Part shown: piece by piece, positions 1 to 8,555 of the stretch | Position numbering within the stretch: position 1 is the first letter of the stretch | Layout: every line of letters begins with the position of its first letter | From: Phosphitispora fastidiosa | GTDB taxonomy: Bacteria > Bacillota > Thermincolia > Thermincolales > UBA2595 | Reading direction: 5' to 3' | NCBI RefSeq assembly: GCF_019008365.1 | Contig: NZ_JAHHUL010000002.1 | Location: 248,001-312,000 of the forward strand | DNA length: 64,000 nt | Translations under genes and position numbers: made by a program | Notes under the pieces: model-generated | Seen by the model: only the letters and a program-made list of their open reading frames with translations | Databases searched by the model: none | What the model was told of the DNA's origin: nothing

Positions 1-850
1 GTGACTCGTGCAAATGTATCACATCAATTAGCCGGCGCCTTATTTTAATGATCTTTTCAATTGCCCGGTCCTCTTTTGCTGTAAGTTTACCCGCATGGTA
101 TTCATTCATTGTATAATCAATCAGTTCCTGAAGCTCATGAAACACCGCTTTTTCCCTGTTTAACTGCTCATTAATTCTTTCCAGCTGTTTCTCCAATTCC
201 CGTTCCCTGGCCACCTGGAGAACATCACGGATAATCTTTTCCTTGAGCTGCCGTATTCTTTCTTTTTCTGTTTTAACGGCCAGCGCCAGTTCCTCGACAG
301 ACCTTAGCGCCCCGTCAAAAACCCCTTTTTGGATCTGCTGTCTTAAATAAAGCTGAGTAATGGAAACCTGCAGTTCATTATACATTTCCTTGGTCTTGAA
401 AAGCATCTCCAGGCCTGCCGTGGAAAGTTTAAGGCGGACCAATTTATCCTTGATATCATAATCCTCTAACTCTACCAAATGAAATTTATGGGTTTTTTCG
501 GTATTTGTTTCGATATCCGGATAAGTAAAGGAATGAGGACGGCCATTGTTCATCAGCCCTTCCCGAACTATAAAATCAGCCAGTTCCGCGGCTTCCTCCT
601 GACTAAGCTCTTCATTATACTGCTGGCGGACAATATGCTGCAGGAAAAAAGCTATTGCTTCATAAGTACAATCCTTCTCAACCCTAAGCATATCTTCCAG
701 GATAAACAGCATAACGGCTACGCCTAATGTGGGGAGGTTATAAGGGTATTTGGTTTTCTGGCCTAATGCGATAATTGGAGTAAAAACTGCAATATTACTC
801 ATCCGTTCCCCAAAACCGCTTAACATCTCATTGAACCATTCTGTTCGCAC
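1..850 (-). CDS. Probable Wadjet JetA-like (MksF/kleisin-type) subunit, 3' end outside window
   Basis: The frame is open from a GTG at 850 to the window edge, so the C-terminus is missing and at least 283 residues are present. An AGGTGG Shine-Dalgarno sequence lies about 10 bases before the GTG, and the start is only 15 bases after the stop of the JetD-like gene, so the two are co-transcribed. The N-terminal part reads as a winged-helix-like alpha/beta segment. The second half is a long charged helical stretch rich in E, K, Q and R, as expected of the coiled-coil part of a MukF/MksF-like kleisin. I assign it mainly from its JetD neighbour. It could instead be the JetB/MksE-type partner. Wadjet complexes are SMC-like machines that cleave closed circular plasmids. 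Confidence 0.6.
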   Translation of the reverse strand, partial: MRTEWFNEMLSGFGERMSNIAVFTPIIALGQKTKYPYNLPTLGVAVMLFILEDMLRVEKDCTYEAIAFFLQHIVRQQYNEELSQEEAAELADFIVREGLMNNGRPHSFTYPDIETNTEKTHKFHLVELEDYDIKDKLVRLKLSTAGLEMLFKTKEMYNELQVSITQLYLRQQIQKGVFDGALRSVEELALAVKTEKERIRQLKEKIIRDVLQVARERELEKQLERINEQLNREKAVFHELQELIDYTMNEYHAGKLTAKEDRAIEKIIKIRRRLIDVIHLHES

Positions 851-864
851 CGGGTTAACACCAC

Positions 865-1932
865 CTAATCTTTCTGCTCTGCCGCCAAAACCCGCATAGC
901 TGCATAATCAAGTCCTTCCTGAGGAAGGTAATACCCCGCCATCAGCATCTTTTTCATCCCTGCCGCAATATCCTTGGTAAAATATGCCGCAAATTCTTCA
1001 ACTGCCTCATGGGAAAACCTCTGGTTTTTCCTAACCACAGGGGCATCAAAACCATACTTCTCAAACAAAATCTTATAAAAGAAGACAAACGGTTTAACAG
1101 GTATTTTCGCAGCAAGAGCATGCCATATACTAATTCCTTCGGGGTCTAAATCCCCAAAATAGCAAAACTCAGAGGTTACATTTTGATAATCATCAAGTTC
1201 CCCGTAAAAGGAAATACTTTTTTCTATCTTTCGCCCTTCACCATAAATCAGCAGGGAAAACTCTATACCATCCCATGAATTAATGCCTTCCTGAAAAAGA
1301 GTCTTCAAGGAAAAGAACGTGTCTTTGTTCTCTACAATGAGCACATTAACTGGGCCGCTGTTTTGCTTCTTGCTATAATAAAAAAACGGCTCATGAGTAA
1401 TATAACACTGCAATTTATCCAAGTCCAGGCCAACCCGCTGTAAAAAATTCTGCCCCTGAACCGAAAGAAGCCACTTCTCATCACGAAAGACCTGAAAAGA
1501 CCGCTCATTAACAGTAATTGGAGTCAGTTTACCCAAATCAGGGTTATCTTTTAAAAAACGGTCAAGTAAAGATATGTACCTCTCATCCTGCTCAAGCTCT
1601 TTGACGTGCCTGAGATAAAATGAGGTGTTTATCATTGGATGATACTGGGTTAATAGCTGCCGCCTCTTTTCCAGCTCCGGCTTTTCATCACTGGGCACAA
1701 TCCGGTAAATATTATAAAGCTCGGGACTCTTACAGTTTATTCCTCTTGCCTTAACCGGTGAAAGGATGCCCTTTTCAACCATGTCTGTGATTATTTCAGC
1801 AAGTACCGGATATCCTCCGGCCTTCCAGTAGCCGTCAATCCCCAGAGAACCAATTACATGTCTTTCTATAAGTTCACATTCTATAAGTTTTTTCTTTTGG
1901 TTCACTATAAAACTTATTACTGCTTGTTTCAT
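865..1932 (-). CDS. jetD: Wadjet JetD-like nuclease subunit (DUF3322/DUF2220, Toprim)
   Basis: A 355-residue protein with a C-terminal Toprim-type fold. The acidic residue of the VENKD motif (Glu201) and the FGDLDPEG motif (Asp261, Asp263) match the catalytic Glu and DxD of DUF2220 proteins. The N-terminal ~170 residues look like the winged-helix DUF3322-type arm. In Wadjet systems JetD is the nuclease activated by the JetABC SMC motor to cut small circular DNA. Here it comes first in its operon and the kleisin-like gene follows immediately. Type I systems have the order A-B-C-D, so this is probably another Wadjet subtype. JetB and JetC, if present, lie beyond the left edge. Confidence 0.8.
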   Translation of the reverse strand: MKQAVISFIVNQKKKLIECELIERHVIGSLGIDGYWKAGGYPVLAEIITDMVEKGILSPVKARGINCKSPELYNIYRIVPSDEKPELEKRRQLLTQYHPMINTSFYLRHVKELEQDERYISLLDRFLKDNPDLGKLTPITVNERSFQVFRDEKWLLSVQGQNFLQRVGLDLDKLQCYITHEPFFYYSKKQNSGPVNVLIVENKDTFFSLKTLFQEGINSWDGIEFSLLIYGEGRKIEKSISFYGELDDYQNVTSEFCYFGDLDPEGISIWHALAAKIPVKPFVFFYKILFEKYGFDAPVVRKNQRFSHEAVEEFAAYFTKDIAAGMKKMLMAGYYLPQEGLDYAAMRVLAAEQKD

Positions 1933-2134
1933 TGGGCGTCACATCGCTTTTAAGATGATTTTATTAATTCCATTTTTCTTCATTTTTTGCTCAAAACCTT
2001 TAAGCTATCCATATTTTCCCTTAATTTAGGCAAAAAAATCCCCCGCATGTTCTCAGGGGGATCTTAGCATATATAAGTGACAGGTGTTTGTCAGTTTAAA
2101 ATACCCATATTCAGGCGTTGTCACCAATATTTCC

Positions 2135-2338
2135 CTACTGAATAGACTCGTGCTCCCATCGGAGAATAAAATCCTTCTCATTACATATTGATTCATAAAC
2201 GGGGAAAAGAAAACGTTTAATAAGCTTCATTACATCAGGAAATTCCGGAATATCCTTGTTATCAATTCTTCGGACAAATAAATCCCATCTTTTTCTCAAC
2301 TCCTCGTTTTGGCAAAATATAATGTCCCCGCTTGTCAA
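2135..2338 (-). pseudogene. C-terminal remnant of an AbiEii-like nucleotidyltransferase toxin
   Basis: An open frame of 67 codons with no proper start; its first codon lies in the end of the adjacent IS element. The residues RKRWDLFVRR, followed by a conserved-looking helix ending in FLFPVYE, resemble the C-terminal end of AbiEii/AbiGii-type nucleotidyltransferase toxins (W-x-x-F-x-R then a helix with F-x-x-P). The rest of the gene is not found on the other side of the IS, so insertion was probably followed by a deletion. Family assignment is from a short stretch only. Confidence 0.45.
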
Positions 2339-2388
2339 GACACGAAAATAGATTTGCTAAGATAAATATCCCTTCCATATTTTAGTTG

Positions 2389-3201
2389 TTAAGCTGCAAG
2401 CGTATTGTACTTGTAATAGATATTATGCGGAGTAGCATAATCAAGCCCTTGGTGGCTTCTTTCGATGTTGTAATGGGCCATGAATTCATTGGTCATCTCT
2501 TTTACTTCTCGGATAGTTTCAGGGCGTAACAGATATAACCGTTCCCACTTAAACGATCTGAAAAAGCGCTCTATCATGATATTGTCAGTGGCGCGGCCTT
2601 TTCCATCCATGCTGATCCTGATGGATTCGTGACCCTTTATATAATCGATATAAGCCCTGGATGTAAACTGGCTGCCCTGGTCGCTGTTGATAATTTCAGG
2701 CTTTCCATAAGTGGCAATGGCAGCTTCTACTGCCCGAACAATGAAGTCAGAATGCATAGTGTTGCTGATTGACCACCCCACGATGAACCTAGAGTACCAG
2801 TCGATTATGGCTACCATATACACAAATCCTTCTGGTGTCCCTATGTAGGTTATGTCGATTGACCAGACATGATTCGGATGATTGATATCTAGGTTTCGCA
2901 GTAGATATGGGTAAGTCTTAGCTTTCTTGTCTCGCTTACTAAGATTTGGTCCTGGATAGAATACGTGGATACACATTTCTTCCATGTATCGCCGCAGAAG
3001 CCGCTTGCCGACTTTTTCAAACCCTAGCTTCTGAAGCTCGTTCCGGATGCACCTAACCCCATAAGAAGGCTCCTTGTAGTGAATTTTGTCAATCGCATTC
3101 TTAATCGCAATCTCACTTGTTGACACTTCAACTTCAACATTTTGATAGTAAGCGGTTGATCGCGGGAGCCCAATGAGCTCACACTGGCGTTTGATTGTCA
3201 A
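2389..3201 (-). CDS. IS3-family transposase OrfB (rve integrase core)
   Basis: A 270-residue DDE transposase part. The N-terminal HTH_21-type segment (KRQCELIGLPRSTAYY) is followed by the integrase core, with D in VWSIDITYI, D in NSDQGSQFTS and E in the DNIMIERFFRSFKWE region, spaced as in D,D(35)E enzymes. The frame is open upstream to a TGA at 3240-3238, so translation probably enters from OrfA across the A7 run at 3229-3235. The TTG at 3201 is only a formal start. The catalytic residues look intact. Confidence 0.9.
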   Translation of the reverse strand: MTIKRQCELIGLPRSTAYYQNVEVEVSTSEIAIKNAIDKIHYKEPSYGVRCIRNELQKLGFEKVGKRLLRRYMEEMCIHVFYPGPNLSKRDKKAKTYPYLLRNLDINHPNHVWSIDITYIGTPEGFVYMVAIIDWYSRFIVGWSISNTMHSDFIVRAVEAAIATYGKPEIINSDQGSQFTSRAYIDYIKGHESIRISMDGKGRATDNIMIERFFRSFKWERLYLLRPETIREVKEMTNEFMAHYNIERSHQGLDYATPHNIYYKYNTLAA

Positions 3202-3202
3202 C

Positions 3203-3541
3203 TTAGACTTTTTGTGTTCTACTAGCGCTTTTTTTCCTCAGTTCCAATACTTGAACTTGTTTTTTTTTAAGCCAATCAAGGTCGATGGTTAGTTCTCCAA
3301 CTTTACGCTCGAGAGCTACCTTCTCAACTTCGAACTCCTGCTTTAGCTTCTCTAGCTCTGTAGCCTTCTTGTCGAAGACTGAAGGCATATTGGTGAGAAA
3401 CTCGGATCTCCAACGGCTTATCAACTGCTGACTTACTTCATACTTGTTTGCAATTTCAGCCAATGTGTTTTCCTCTCGAAGGGTCTCAAGAACGATATTG
3501 GCTTTTTCCTCTGGGGAATATTTTTTTCGTTTATTCATCAT
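3203..3541 (-). CDS. IS3-family transposase OrfA (HTH_Tnp_1)
   Basis: A 112-residue protein with an N-terminal helix-turn-helix (KRKKYSPEEKANIVLETL through SQQLISRWRSEF) and a leucine-zipper-like coiled coil in residues ~58-100, the usual OrfA layout. It binds the IS ends and supplies the N-terminus of the OrfAB transposase. The reading frame of OrfB relative to OrfA is +1 at the A7 run, not the usual -1. Removing a single A would fuse both frames. Confidence 0.88.
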   Translation of the reverse strand: MMNKRKKYSPEEKANIVLETLREENTLAEIANKYEVSQQLISRWRSEFLTNMPSVFDKKATELEKLKQEFEVEKVALERKVGELTIDLDWLKKKQVQVLELRKKSASRTQKV

Positions 3542-3675
3542 GTCACCATTATATCTTAGTTTTGAAATTTTGTGTCCAACCCTATGTGTACATTATATTT
3601 TGGAAACTTCTATTTATCGTGGTCATATTCTCACTCCCACTAACACATATTTATCTTCTAAAGATAAGTTGCATT

Positions 3676-3825
3676 TTACAAAACAACTGCAATTTTTAAT
3701 TTTTGCAGTTGTTTTGTAAATTAACCTAATACTATCATATCAATAATCCCGGTTATTTCAAACTATCTCAAATTATATATTATACAAAACAACTGCATTT
3801 TCCCCTTTTTGCAGTTGTTTTTGTA
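3676..3825. repeat. Two related perfect hairpins in a gene-free stretch
   Basis: Arm TTACAAAACAACTGCAA (3676-3692) is matched perfectly by its complement at 3703-3719. A second copy of the same palindrome lies at 3783-3797 / 3810-3825, with one extra T in the right arm and a different loop. The stretch 3579-4177 holds no credible gene; apart from these hairpins it is AT-rich spacer. Confidence 0.8.
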
Positions 3826-3863
3826 ATACTTATTTTTTTAATAAAAGAACGATTTTCCTGTAT

Positions 3864-3895
3864 CCTTCGAATTGGTTGAATAACCAATTCGAAGG
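3864..3895. repeat. Perfect 14-bp inverted repeat with 4-base loop
   Basis: CCTTCGAATTGGTT (3864-3877) and its exact complement (3882-3895) flank the loop GAAT. The sequence is unrelated to the hairpins at 3676-3825. There is no run of T beside it, so it is not a standard terminator; it may be an operator or a recombination site. Confidence 0.75.
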
Positions 3896-3979
3896 TAAAC
3901 AGCAAAACAAGTGAGTACAAGTCAGATGAAAAAAATTTTTAAAGGCACAAAAAACTAAAAACACTACTCACTTTTAAAA

Positions 3980-4030
3980 GACAAATAAAAAGCTTGGAAC
4001 GCCCTATTTATAAGGGATCCCAAGCTTTTC
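3980..4030 (-). terminator. Intrinsic terminator of the nucleobase permease operon
   Basis: Read on the minus strand, AAAAGCTTGGGATCCC pairs imperfectly with GGGCGTTCCAAGCTTTT across a short AT loop and is followed by TTTTTATTT. It lies about 150 bases after the permease stop codon. Confidence 0.7.
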
Positions 4031-4177
4031 TCATTCCACAACTGTCAAAGACAGGAGTATATATTAGGATAATTGGCCCTTTTTAGCGGGAAGTTGGGTT
4101 AAAGGCAGGCAATGTAGTCTCTAACCGCCCCTGTGACACTCACATAAAGAAATTAAGCACTCACTACTTCTTCTTGG

Positions 4178-5530
4178 TCAATTTTTTTTTCTTTTTGCCA
4201 TGACAAAGGATAAGACCAGATAACTCACTGAGCCGACTATAAACGAAAGCCCGCTGCTGGTGGTGAAATAGAATACAGGACTGAGGATCTCGCCGGTACC
4301 AGGGTTATACACCAAAGCCCCTGACACAAGACCCAGCACAACGGAGACGAAACCTATCGGTTTGAAGCTCTTATTTGAGTCATAAAGAGCGCGCAGTGAA
4401 ACCTTTTGTTTGCGAATAAAGAAATAATCCACTATCAATATACCGCAAATCGGAGCCAGCAGAAATGCAGAATAGGAAATAAACGCGCCAAAGTATTCTA
4501 CTACGCCACCCCAAAGGGTCAAGACCGCCATGTAAGCTGTCGTAATAAAGGCAAACCACTTAAACTTAAGATTCGGGAAAACTGCTTTCAGGATCATGCT
4601 GTATATGTAAGTACCCGTACCGGCAGTTCCGATGTTGGCAATTGCAACCAATAACAAAGAGAGCAGTGCTAACTTGGGTCCGCCCAACGTGGCAAGAATG
4701 GTTGTCGGATCATCCGTGAAGATTCCGGTCTTTGCAAACATTGCCAGAGACAATACGCCCCCGGTAAAGACAAAGAACGGAGCGACAACACCATAGCTGA
4801 TGGAAGTGGCCCAATAACCTTTTCGCTCATTGTTGCACAGCCTCGGTATGACAGCTACCCCCATAGCCCAGGAAATGGCAAACGCCACGCTGGCTTCTAT
4901 ATTCAGAGCGTAGGTGTCTTTCGTATACGTCGCAGGAGTAAAGCTGGTAATCGACTCAAGCGGTACAGCGGTAAATGCTACAACAGTCGCGATTATTCCA
5001 ACCAGCAGCAGAGCAGAGACCATAAACCGGTTGGTCAATCTGATTGTCCCCGGGCCTCCAAGCGCGATAAACATTCCGAGGAGGACGCAAACCAAGGCAA
5101 CTACCGGCCGTAATCCCGGCGCAATTCCAAACCCTAACTCCTCGGCCAGACGCATCATGGAACCCGCGAATATATCCGCGCACACTGAAAACCAAGGCAG
5201 CACCATGATTATTACCGCAACTGCAATCACCCTGTTGGCCGTTACACCGAAGATGGAGCGCATCCAAACCCAAATGTCCACGCCATACCGGACCGCAAAA
5301 ATCGCCGGAAGCGCTATCAGCGTGATGAAAAGTATGTTGGGACCGAACACGCTTGCTATTAACTGCTTAAAAGTCAGGTTTTGCGCCATAAAAGCGCCCT
5401 GTGTATAACACCATGTGGCAATGGCATATCCGCTGGTAATCAGCAGTGTGTCAATAAATCCGTATTTCTTTTCGCTTTTTATCATCGGCACTACGCCGAA
5501 AATGGCTTCTTGATCGGTTGCTTTACTCAT
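4178..5530 (-). CDS. NCS1-family nucleobase:cation symporter (CodB-like permease)
   Basis: A 450-residue polytopic membrane protein with about 12 hydrophobic helices. It has the NCS1 signatures in helix 1 (GYAIATWCYTQGAF) and in the middle of the protein (SWAMGVAVIPRLCNN), and the length is normal for cytosine/purine/allantoin permeases. It imports a nucleobase or hydantoin-like compound by Na+ or H+ symport. A small membrane-protein gene lies 16 bases upstream and probably shares its transcript. The substrate cannot be read from the sequence. The nearest other gene is a broken EutQ-like cupin, which gives no clear pathway. Confidence 0.88.
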   Translation of the reverse strand: MSKATDQEAIFGVVPMIKSEKKYGFIDTLLITSGYAIATWCYTQGAFMAQNLTFKQLIASVFGPNILFITLIALPAIFAVRYGVDIWVWMRSIFGVTANRVIAVAVIIMVLPWFSVCADIFAGSMMRLAEELGFGIAPGLRPVVALVCVLLGMFIALGGPGTIRLTNRFMVSALLLVGIIATVVAFTAVPLESITSFTPATYTKDTYALNIEASVAFAISWAMGVAVIPRLCNNERKGYWATSISYGVVAPFFVFTGGVLSLAMFAKTGIFTDDPTTILATLGGPKLALLSLLLVAIANIGTAGTGTYIYSMILKAVFPNLKFKWFAFITTAYMAVLTLWGGVVEYFGAFISYSAFLLAPICGILIVDYFFIRKQKVSLRALYDSNKSFKPIGFVSVVLGLVSGALVYNPGTGEILSPVFYFTTSSGLSFIVGSVSYLVLSFVMAKRKKN

Positions 5531-5546
5531 ATTCTTTCTCCTCCAT

Positions 5547-5723
5547 TCACACTAATCCCCAAATAATCATGCCCGCTCCCACGAAAATCGCCACACCAAC
5601 GAAAAACCAGTCCACTTTGTTGAAGGGCTTGCCGAGGTCATACTCTTCATTTTCCAGCTGAGAAATTCGGTTTTCAATCTCTTGATTCATTGCCTTTTCG
5701 AAATCAGATATTTCTTTTGCCAT
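5547..5723 (-). CDS. Small single-pass membrane protein beside the NCS1 permease
   Basis: 58 residues starting MAKEISDFEKAMNQEI, with an acidic N-terminal helix and one C-terminal transmembrane helix (residues ~37-57). The ATG at 5723 is preferred to one at 5741 because the upstream ATG is immediately followed by the AAAGGAGAG Shine-Dalgarno sequence that serves the inner start. The size and position suggest a small accessory subunit of the transporter. I know of no named family, so the function is inferred from the operon only. Confidence 0.75.
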   Translation of the reverse strand: MAKEISDFEKAMNQEIENRISQLENEEYDLGKPFNKVDWFFVGVAIFVGAGMIIWGLV

Positions 5724-5836
5724 TGTTAACTCTCCTTTCAATCATCTCATGTTTTGCTTTTCAGGCGGTAGTAATCCTGCATATCGAGATACATCGCAAG
5801 CGGATACTCGCCAAATATTGTCGAGTGGCTGATTCA

Positions 5837-5933
5837 AAACCGCTGAAAAATTCATAAGATTTATAGTTTTTAGGCTTTTTGCACCCCCCATTCGCATAGA
5901 TTCGTTTCGAAAACGCGACTTTTTCAGCGGTTT
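5837..5933. repeat. 14-bp perfect inverted repeat flanking ~70 bp
   Basis: AAACCGCTGAAAAA at 5837-5850 and its complement at 5920-5933. The stretch between the small membrane gene and the EutQ-like remnant (5742-5994) has no credible full gene. A short frame just before 5742, ending in a YLDMQDYYRLKSKT tail, may be a leftover C-terminus of a lost gene. The repeat could be a small MITE-like insertion. Confidence 0.5.
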
Positions 5934-5994
5934 CGGACGGTTCTTCTGATACAACAAGTGTCAAGAGAACTTTCTTTTCGACACTTGATTTGGA

Positions 5995-6310
5995 CTAATT
6001 GGGGTCGGCGTTATGCGGTGTCGCCGGAGATGACCAGAATAACGCTCCGCTCAATCTATCCACAAACACAATGGTGACTTTGAACTTTTTCGTGGCGACA
6101 TCGCCGGCATGTCCGGATATCACCCTGTCGCCAATCTTTATTTCAAGCGTGCCCTCCATCATGTATTCAACTTCATTGTAGCTAAGCGCCCATTCAAACT
6201 CCGAGCGGTCCATCTCTATAAAGACGCGCCCAGATCACGGTTTTCGCTAAGCTCCAGTACGTCTTTCAGGTATACCTTGTCTCTTCTAAAGTCCTTTCGA
6301 ACAAACTTCT
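5995..6310 (-). pseudogene. EutQ-like cupin, frameshifted
   Basis: Two frames together read as a EutQ-type cupin. The upstream part reads DKVYLKDVLELSENRDLGAS and hits a TAG. The downstream part resumes one base out of phase with IEMDRSEFEWALSYNEVEYM and EGTLEIKIGDRVISGHAGDV, which matches the EutQ cupin core. One missing base near 6238 explains the break. The last ~35 residues drift from the family, suggesting further damage. Intact relatives are ~115-residue cupins near transport or catabolic genes. It lies upstream of the NCS1 permease on the same strand and may once have been in that operon. Confidence 0.6.
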
Positions 6311-6542
6311 AAATAAATTATATATGCAAAATTCATACCATCAAATTATTCAATGATTTTCAAATAAGGCCTGCACATAATTTCTTAATTTTCGAAGCTA
6401 CTATTAGGAAAACAAGCGTTTTTTGCTCACCTTTTTAAAACTGCACTTGTGCTGTCAAAAAGTGTAATTATTTTTTTCACTGAAAAATCTCATTCCACTT
6501 TTTTGGTCCTACCCGAACAAATCACAATTGAAAAGTTCTATC

Positions 6543-7010
6543 CTAGTTTAAACACTTTAATATTGCAGCAAAAACCTTTGTTTCATCTTCAACAAAAGAA
6601 AAATCCCCTGTTCCCTTTACCGCCAATTGACGGATTTTTCCTTGTTTAGCCGGAGGGAAACCAATAACACTGAGTTTGTCATAATAGGCTGCCACCTTAA
6701 GTGGGTCCCTTCCTTGATTCCATGCGCCATCTGTAAGGATTAAGCCCCTTTTTTTCAAATTTATTGAGCTGCTTTAAACCTTCCTCCAATACCAATCCCA
6801 CATCTGTATCACCATAAAGTTCCAATGCAAAAAGTATTTGTAGAACAGTTTCAGGCCCAACGTTCTCATCAAGGGCCTTAAAACCGTAACTCCGCTGCTA
6901 AAAGCCAACACAGCATAATCCCTCTTAAAATAGTGTGCAATTGAAGCTGCAGTAATAGCCGCAAGAATAACCTTTATACCCTTCATAGAATAACTCCGGT
7001 CTCTGAATAG
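6543..7010 (-). pseudogene. VWA-domain protein remnant with two frameshifts
   Basis: Three consecutive frames add up to the C-terminal part of a von Willebrand A domain protein. A MIDAS-like motif DRSYSM begins at about 7001, then KVILAAITAASIAHYFKRDY and AVLAFSSGVTVL follow. A one-base shift near 6880 leads to a frame reading LDENVGPETVL and LELYGDTDVGL, and a second shift in the A-run near 6750 leads to LILTDGAWNQGRDP and VIGFPPAKQGKIRQLA. The N-terminal part is missing where an IS remnant abuts. It is clearly non-functional. Confidence 0.75.
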
Positions 7011-7250
7011 GAAATATTCTTGGATACATTAAGCAGACCATTTGGACCTATTGATTGATAAGTTTGAATCCATTGTCTGATGTTTGAAGGGTAAACACCT
7101 AACAGAATTGCTAAATGATTAAGTGAGTCTTCCCCGCGAAGGTATTTTTCAACAGCCGATATTCTTTCTACTCCTGATATTTTCGATTTGTGGGACAAAA
7201 AAAGCTCCTCCTTGTGATAAACAGTTTTATTATTTAAACTGTCTACCACA
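6990..7250 (-). mobile_element. Remnant of an IS3-type element (5' end and OrfA helix-turn-helix)
   Basis: The end TGTGGTAGACAG (7250 inward) is followed by an AAGGAGGAG site and a TTG start at 7198. The frame encodes a transposase helix-turn-helix (KISGVERISAVEKYLRGEDS then LGVYPSNIRQWIQTYQ) typical of the OrfA of IS150-like elements. The frame leaves the family after SKNISYS, where VWA sequence begins. OrfB and the other end are absent. Confidence 0.7.
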
Positions 7251-7312
7251 AGGGGAGCATATCACCCTGTTGAGAAACGGAGGCTTTAGTTATTGGGGTA
7301 ATCATCCTAATA

Positions 7313-8136
7313 CTATCGTGGGCTGCAAACACCACATGGTGTATATCCATACGCTCTGGCATTATTAACATCCGTAAACCAAATCTCATTCCCGGGAAGT
7401 ATCTTTTTTGCCCATTGACATTCCTGGTAATGGTATTTATTTGATTTTTTGCTGCCTACATATCTCCCCCTTGAGGACTCTGACCCCGTGAATCCCCACA
7501 ACCCATTGCCGTCTTTCCGGGCCTGAGCTTGAAGGTCTTTAAAGTAATCGACATATTTTACATTTGGCGGAACTGTCATCAACTAGGCATATCCATTAAG
7601 CAGCAGAACCGCATTGAACATTTTGGATCTGATTTCCTATTACTGCCCGTTAATGGCTTTTCAAGCCAAACATAGGCTAACATCCGCCCGTATTTATCTC
7701 TCTCTGTTACATCGAATTCCAAAAAGACTGACTTACCGTTTAATACTCTATTGGTAAAATTCGAAGCTTCCGGGCCATAAGCCTCCACCGGTTGGGTGGG
7801 GTGTTTGGTTTCAGGAGTATCTACCCCTATCAACCGTATCCTTTCCCGATTCCGATCCACAATGACATCTACAGTATCACCATCAATTACAGATGTGACC
7901 TCTGCCGGGACCACTTCTATCTGACTGTCAACCCTGTGGTTGTTTACCGTGCGATTATTTACTGCCTGGTTATCTGTTATCAGGTTGTTTTTACCTGTAG
8001 CTGCATAGTTACAACCTGTTACTAAGGCAAAACATATGACAGCACTTGCAACAACCCTAGGCTTCTTATATAGCCGGGGAAGAATCACTGCGAAAAATAT
8101 TGTTAATAATAAAACAAGCATAAAAGTGTTTTCCAT
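7313..8136 (-). pseudogene. Secreted thermonuclease (SNase family), frameshift plus stop codon
   Basis: The N-terminal frame has a hydrophobic export segment ending in a possible lipobox (LVTGC) and the staphylococcal-nuclease core VIDGDTVDVIVDRNRERIRL, with Arg, then Glu in DTPE, then Arg in DKYGRMLAYVW. The frame is lost after SDPK. One base restored in the A-run near 7610 gives MFNAVLLLNGYA, then a TAG (normally a codon such as CAG), then LMTVPPNVKYVDYF. The second frame ends in the Ada-like zinc segment YHYQECQWAKK through YTPCGVC that is common at the C-terminus of Firmicute thermonucleases. Two independent lesions make it a pseudogene. Confidence 0.85.
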
Positions 8137-8282
8137 AGAGCCTCCTTGAAGTGCTGTTTTAGATTAGCTAGACTTTATGGAACCTTATTGCAGAATATTA
8201 GATTTCCTTTTTAACTACTGTCATATTTAAAAATCCCACAGTTTGCACCCGATTGTCCCTGTCCAGTCACTGAGGACCAGAT

Positions 8283-8426
8283 TCAGGAAACAGCCCGGTT
8301 TGTTTTTGTAGTTTTGCACCAATGAGCTTTTCTATGGCAGTTTGGACACAGTGCCAGTGCATTGTTAACAGTATCACCCCCTTCACTCTCCTTTTTGTTT
8401 CTTTTGATGAAAAAAATAAATCCCCT
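8283..8426 (-). pseudogene. C-terminal fragment of an HNH endonuclease
   Basis: A short open frame on the minus strand reads DTVNNALALCPNCHRKAHWC before a TGA. N-x-x-x-L-C-P-N-C-H-x-x-x-H is the end of the HNH zinc-finger nuclease motif. Nothing upstream continues the fold, so it is a relic. The surrounding stretches 8137-8282 and 8427-8555 show no other gene. Confidence 0.6.
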
Positions 8427-8555
8427 TTAAGTACCAAGGAGATTATCTTATATCAAGGTGACAACAATTTATCAGTTATGATAATTTATTGCCAAATTCG
8501 CAAATTATAAACTACTAACCATTCTGAATCTATAAAGGCCATTTATCTACTGAGC

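Larger units (their letters stand above)
2337..3578 (-). mobile_element. IS3-family insertion sequence
   Basis: About 1.24 kb with two transposase frames. The ends carry imperfect inverted repeats: GACAC near 2339 and its complement GTGTC at 3572-3576, with further matches inward including the CTAAGATA block on both sides. No convincing target duplication was seen. The left end cuts into an AbiEii-like gene. Confidence 0.85.

Noticed and set aside
5742-5964. Two overlapping ~70-residue minus-strand frames
   Set aside because: They cross an inverted repeat, have no family features, and probably include only a short leftover C-terminus.
8322-8510. 62-residue plus-strand frame
   Set aside because: It is antisense to an HNH remnant that is recognisable on the minus strand.
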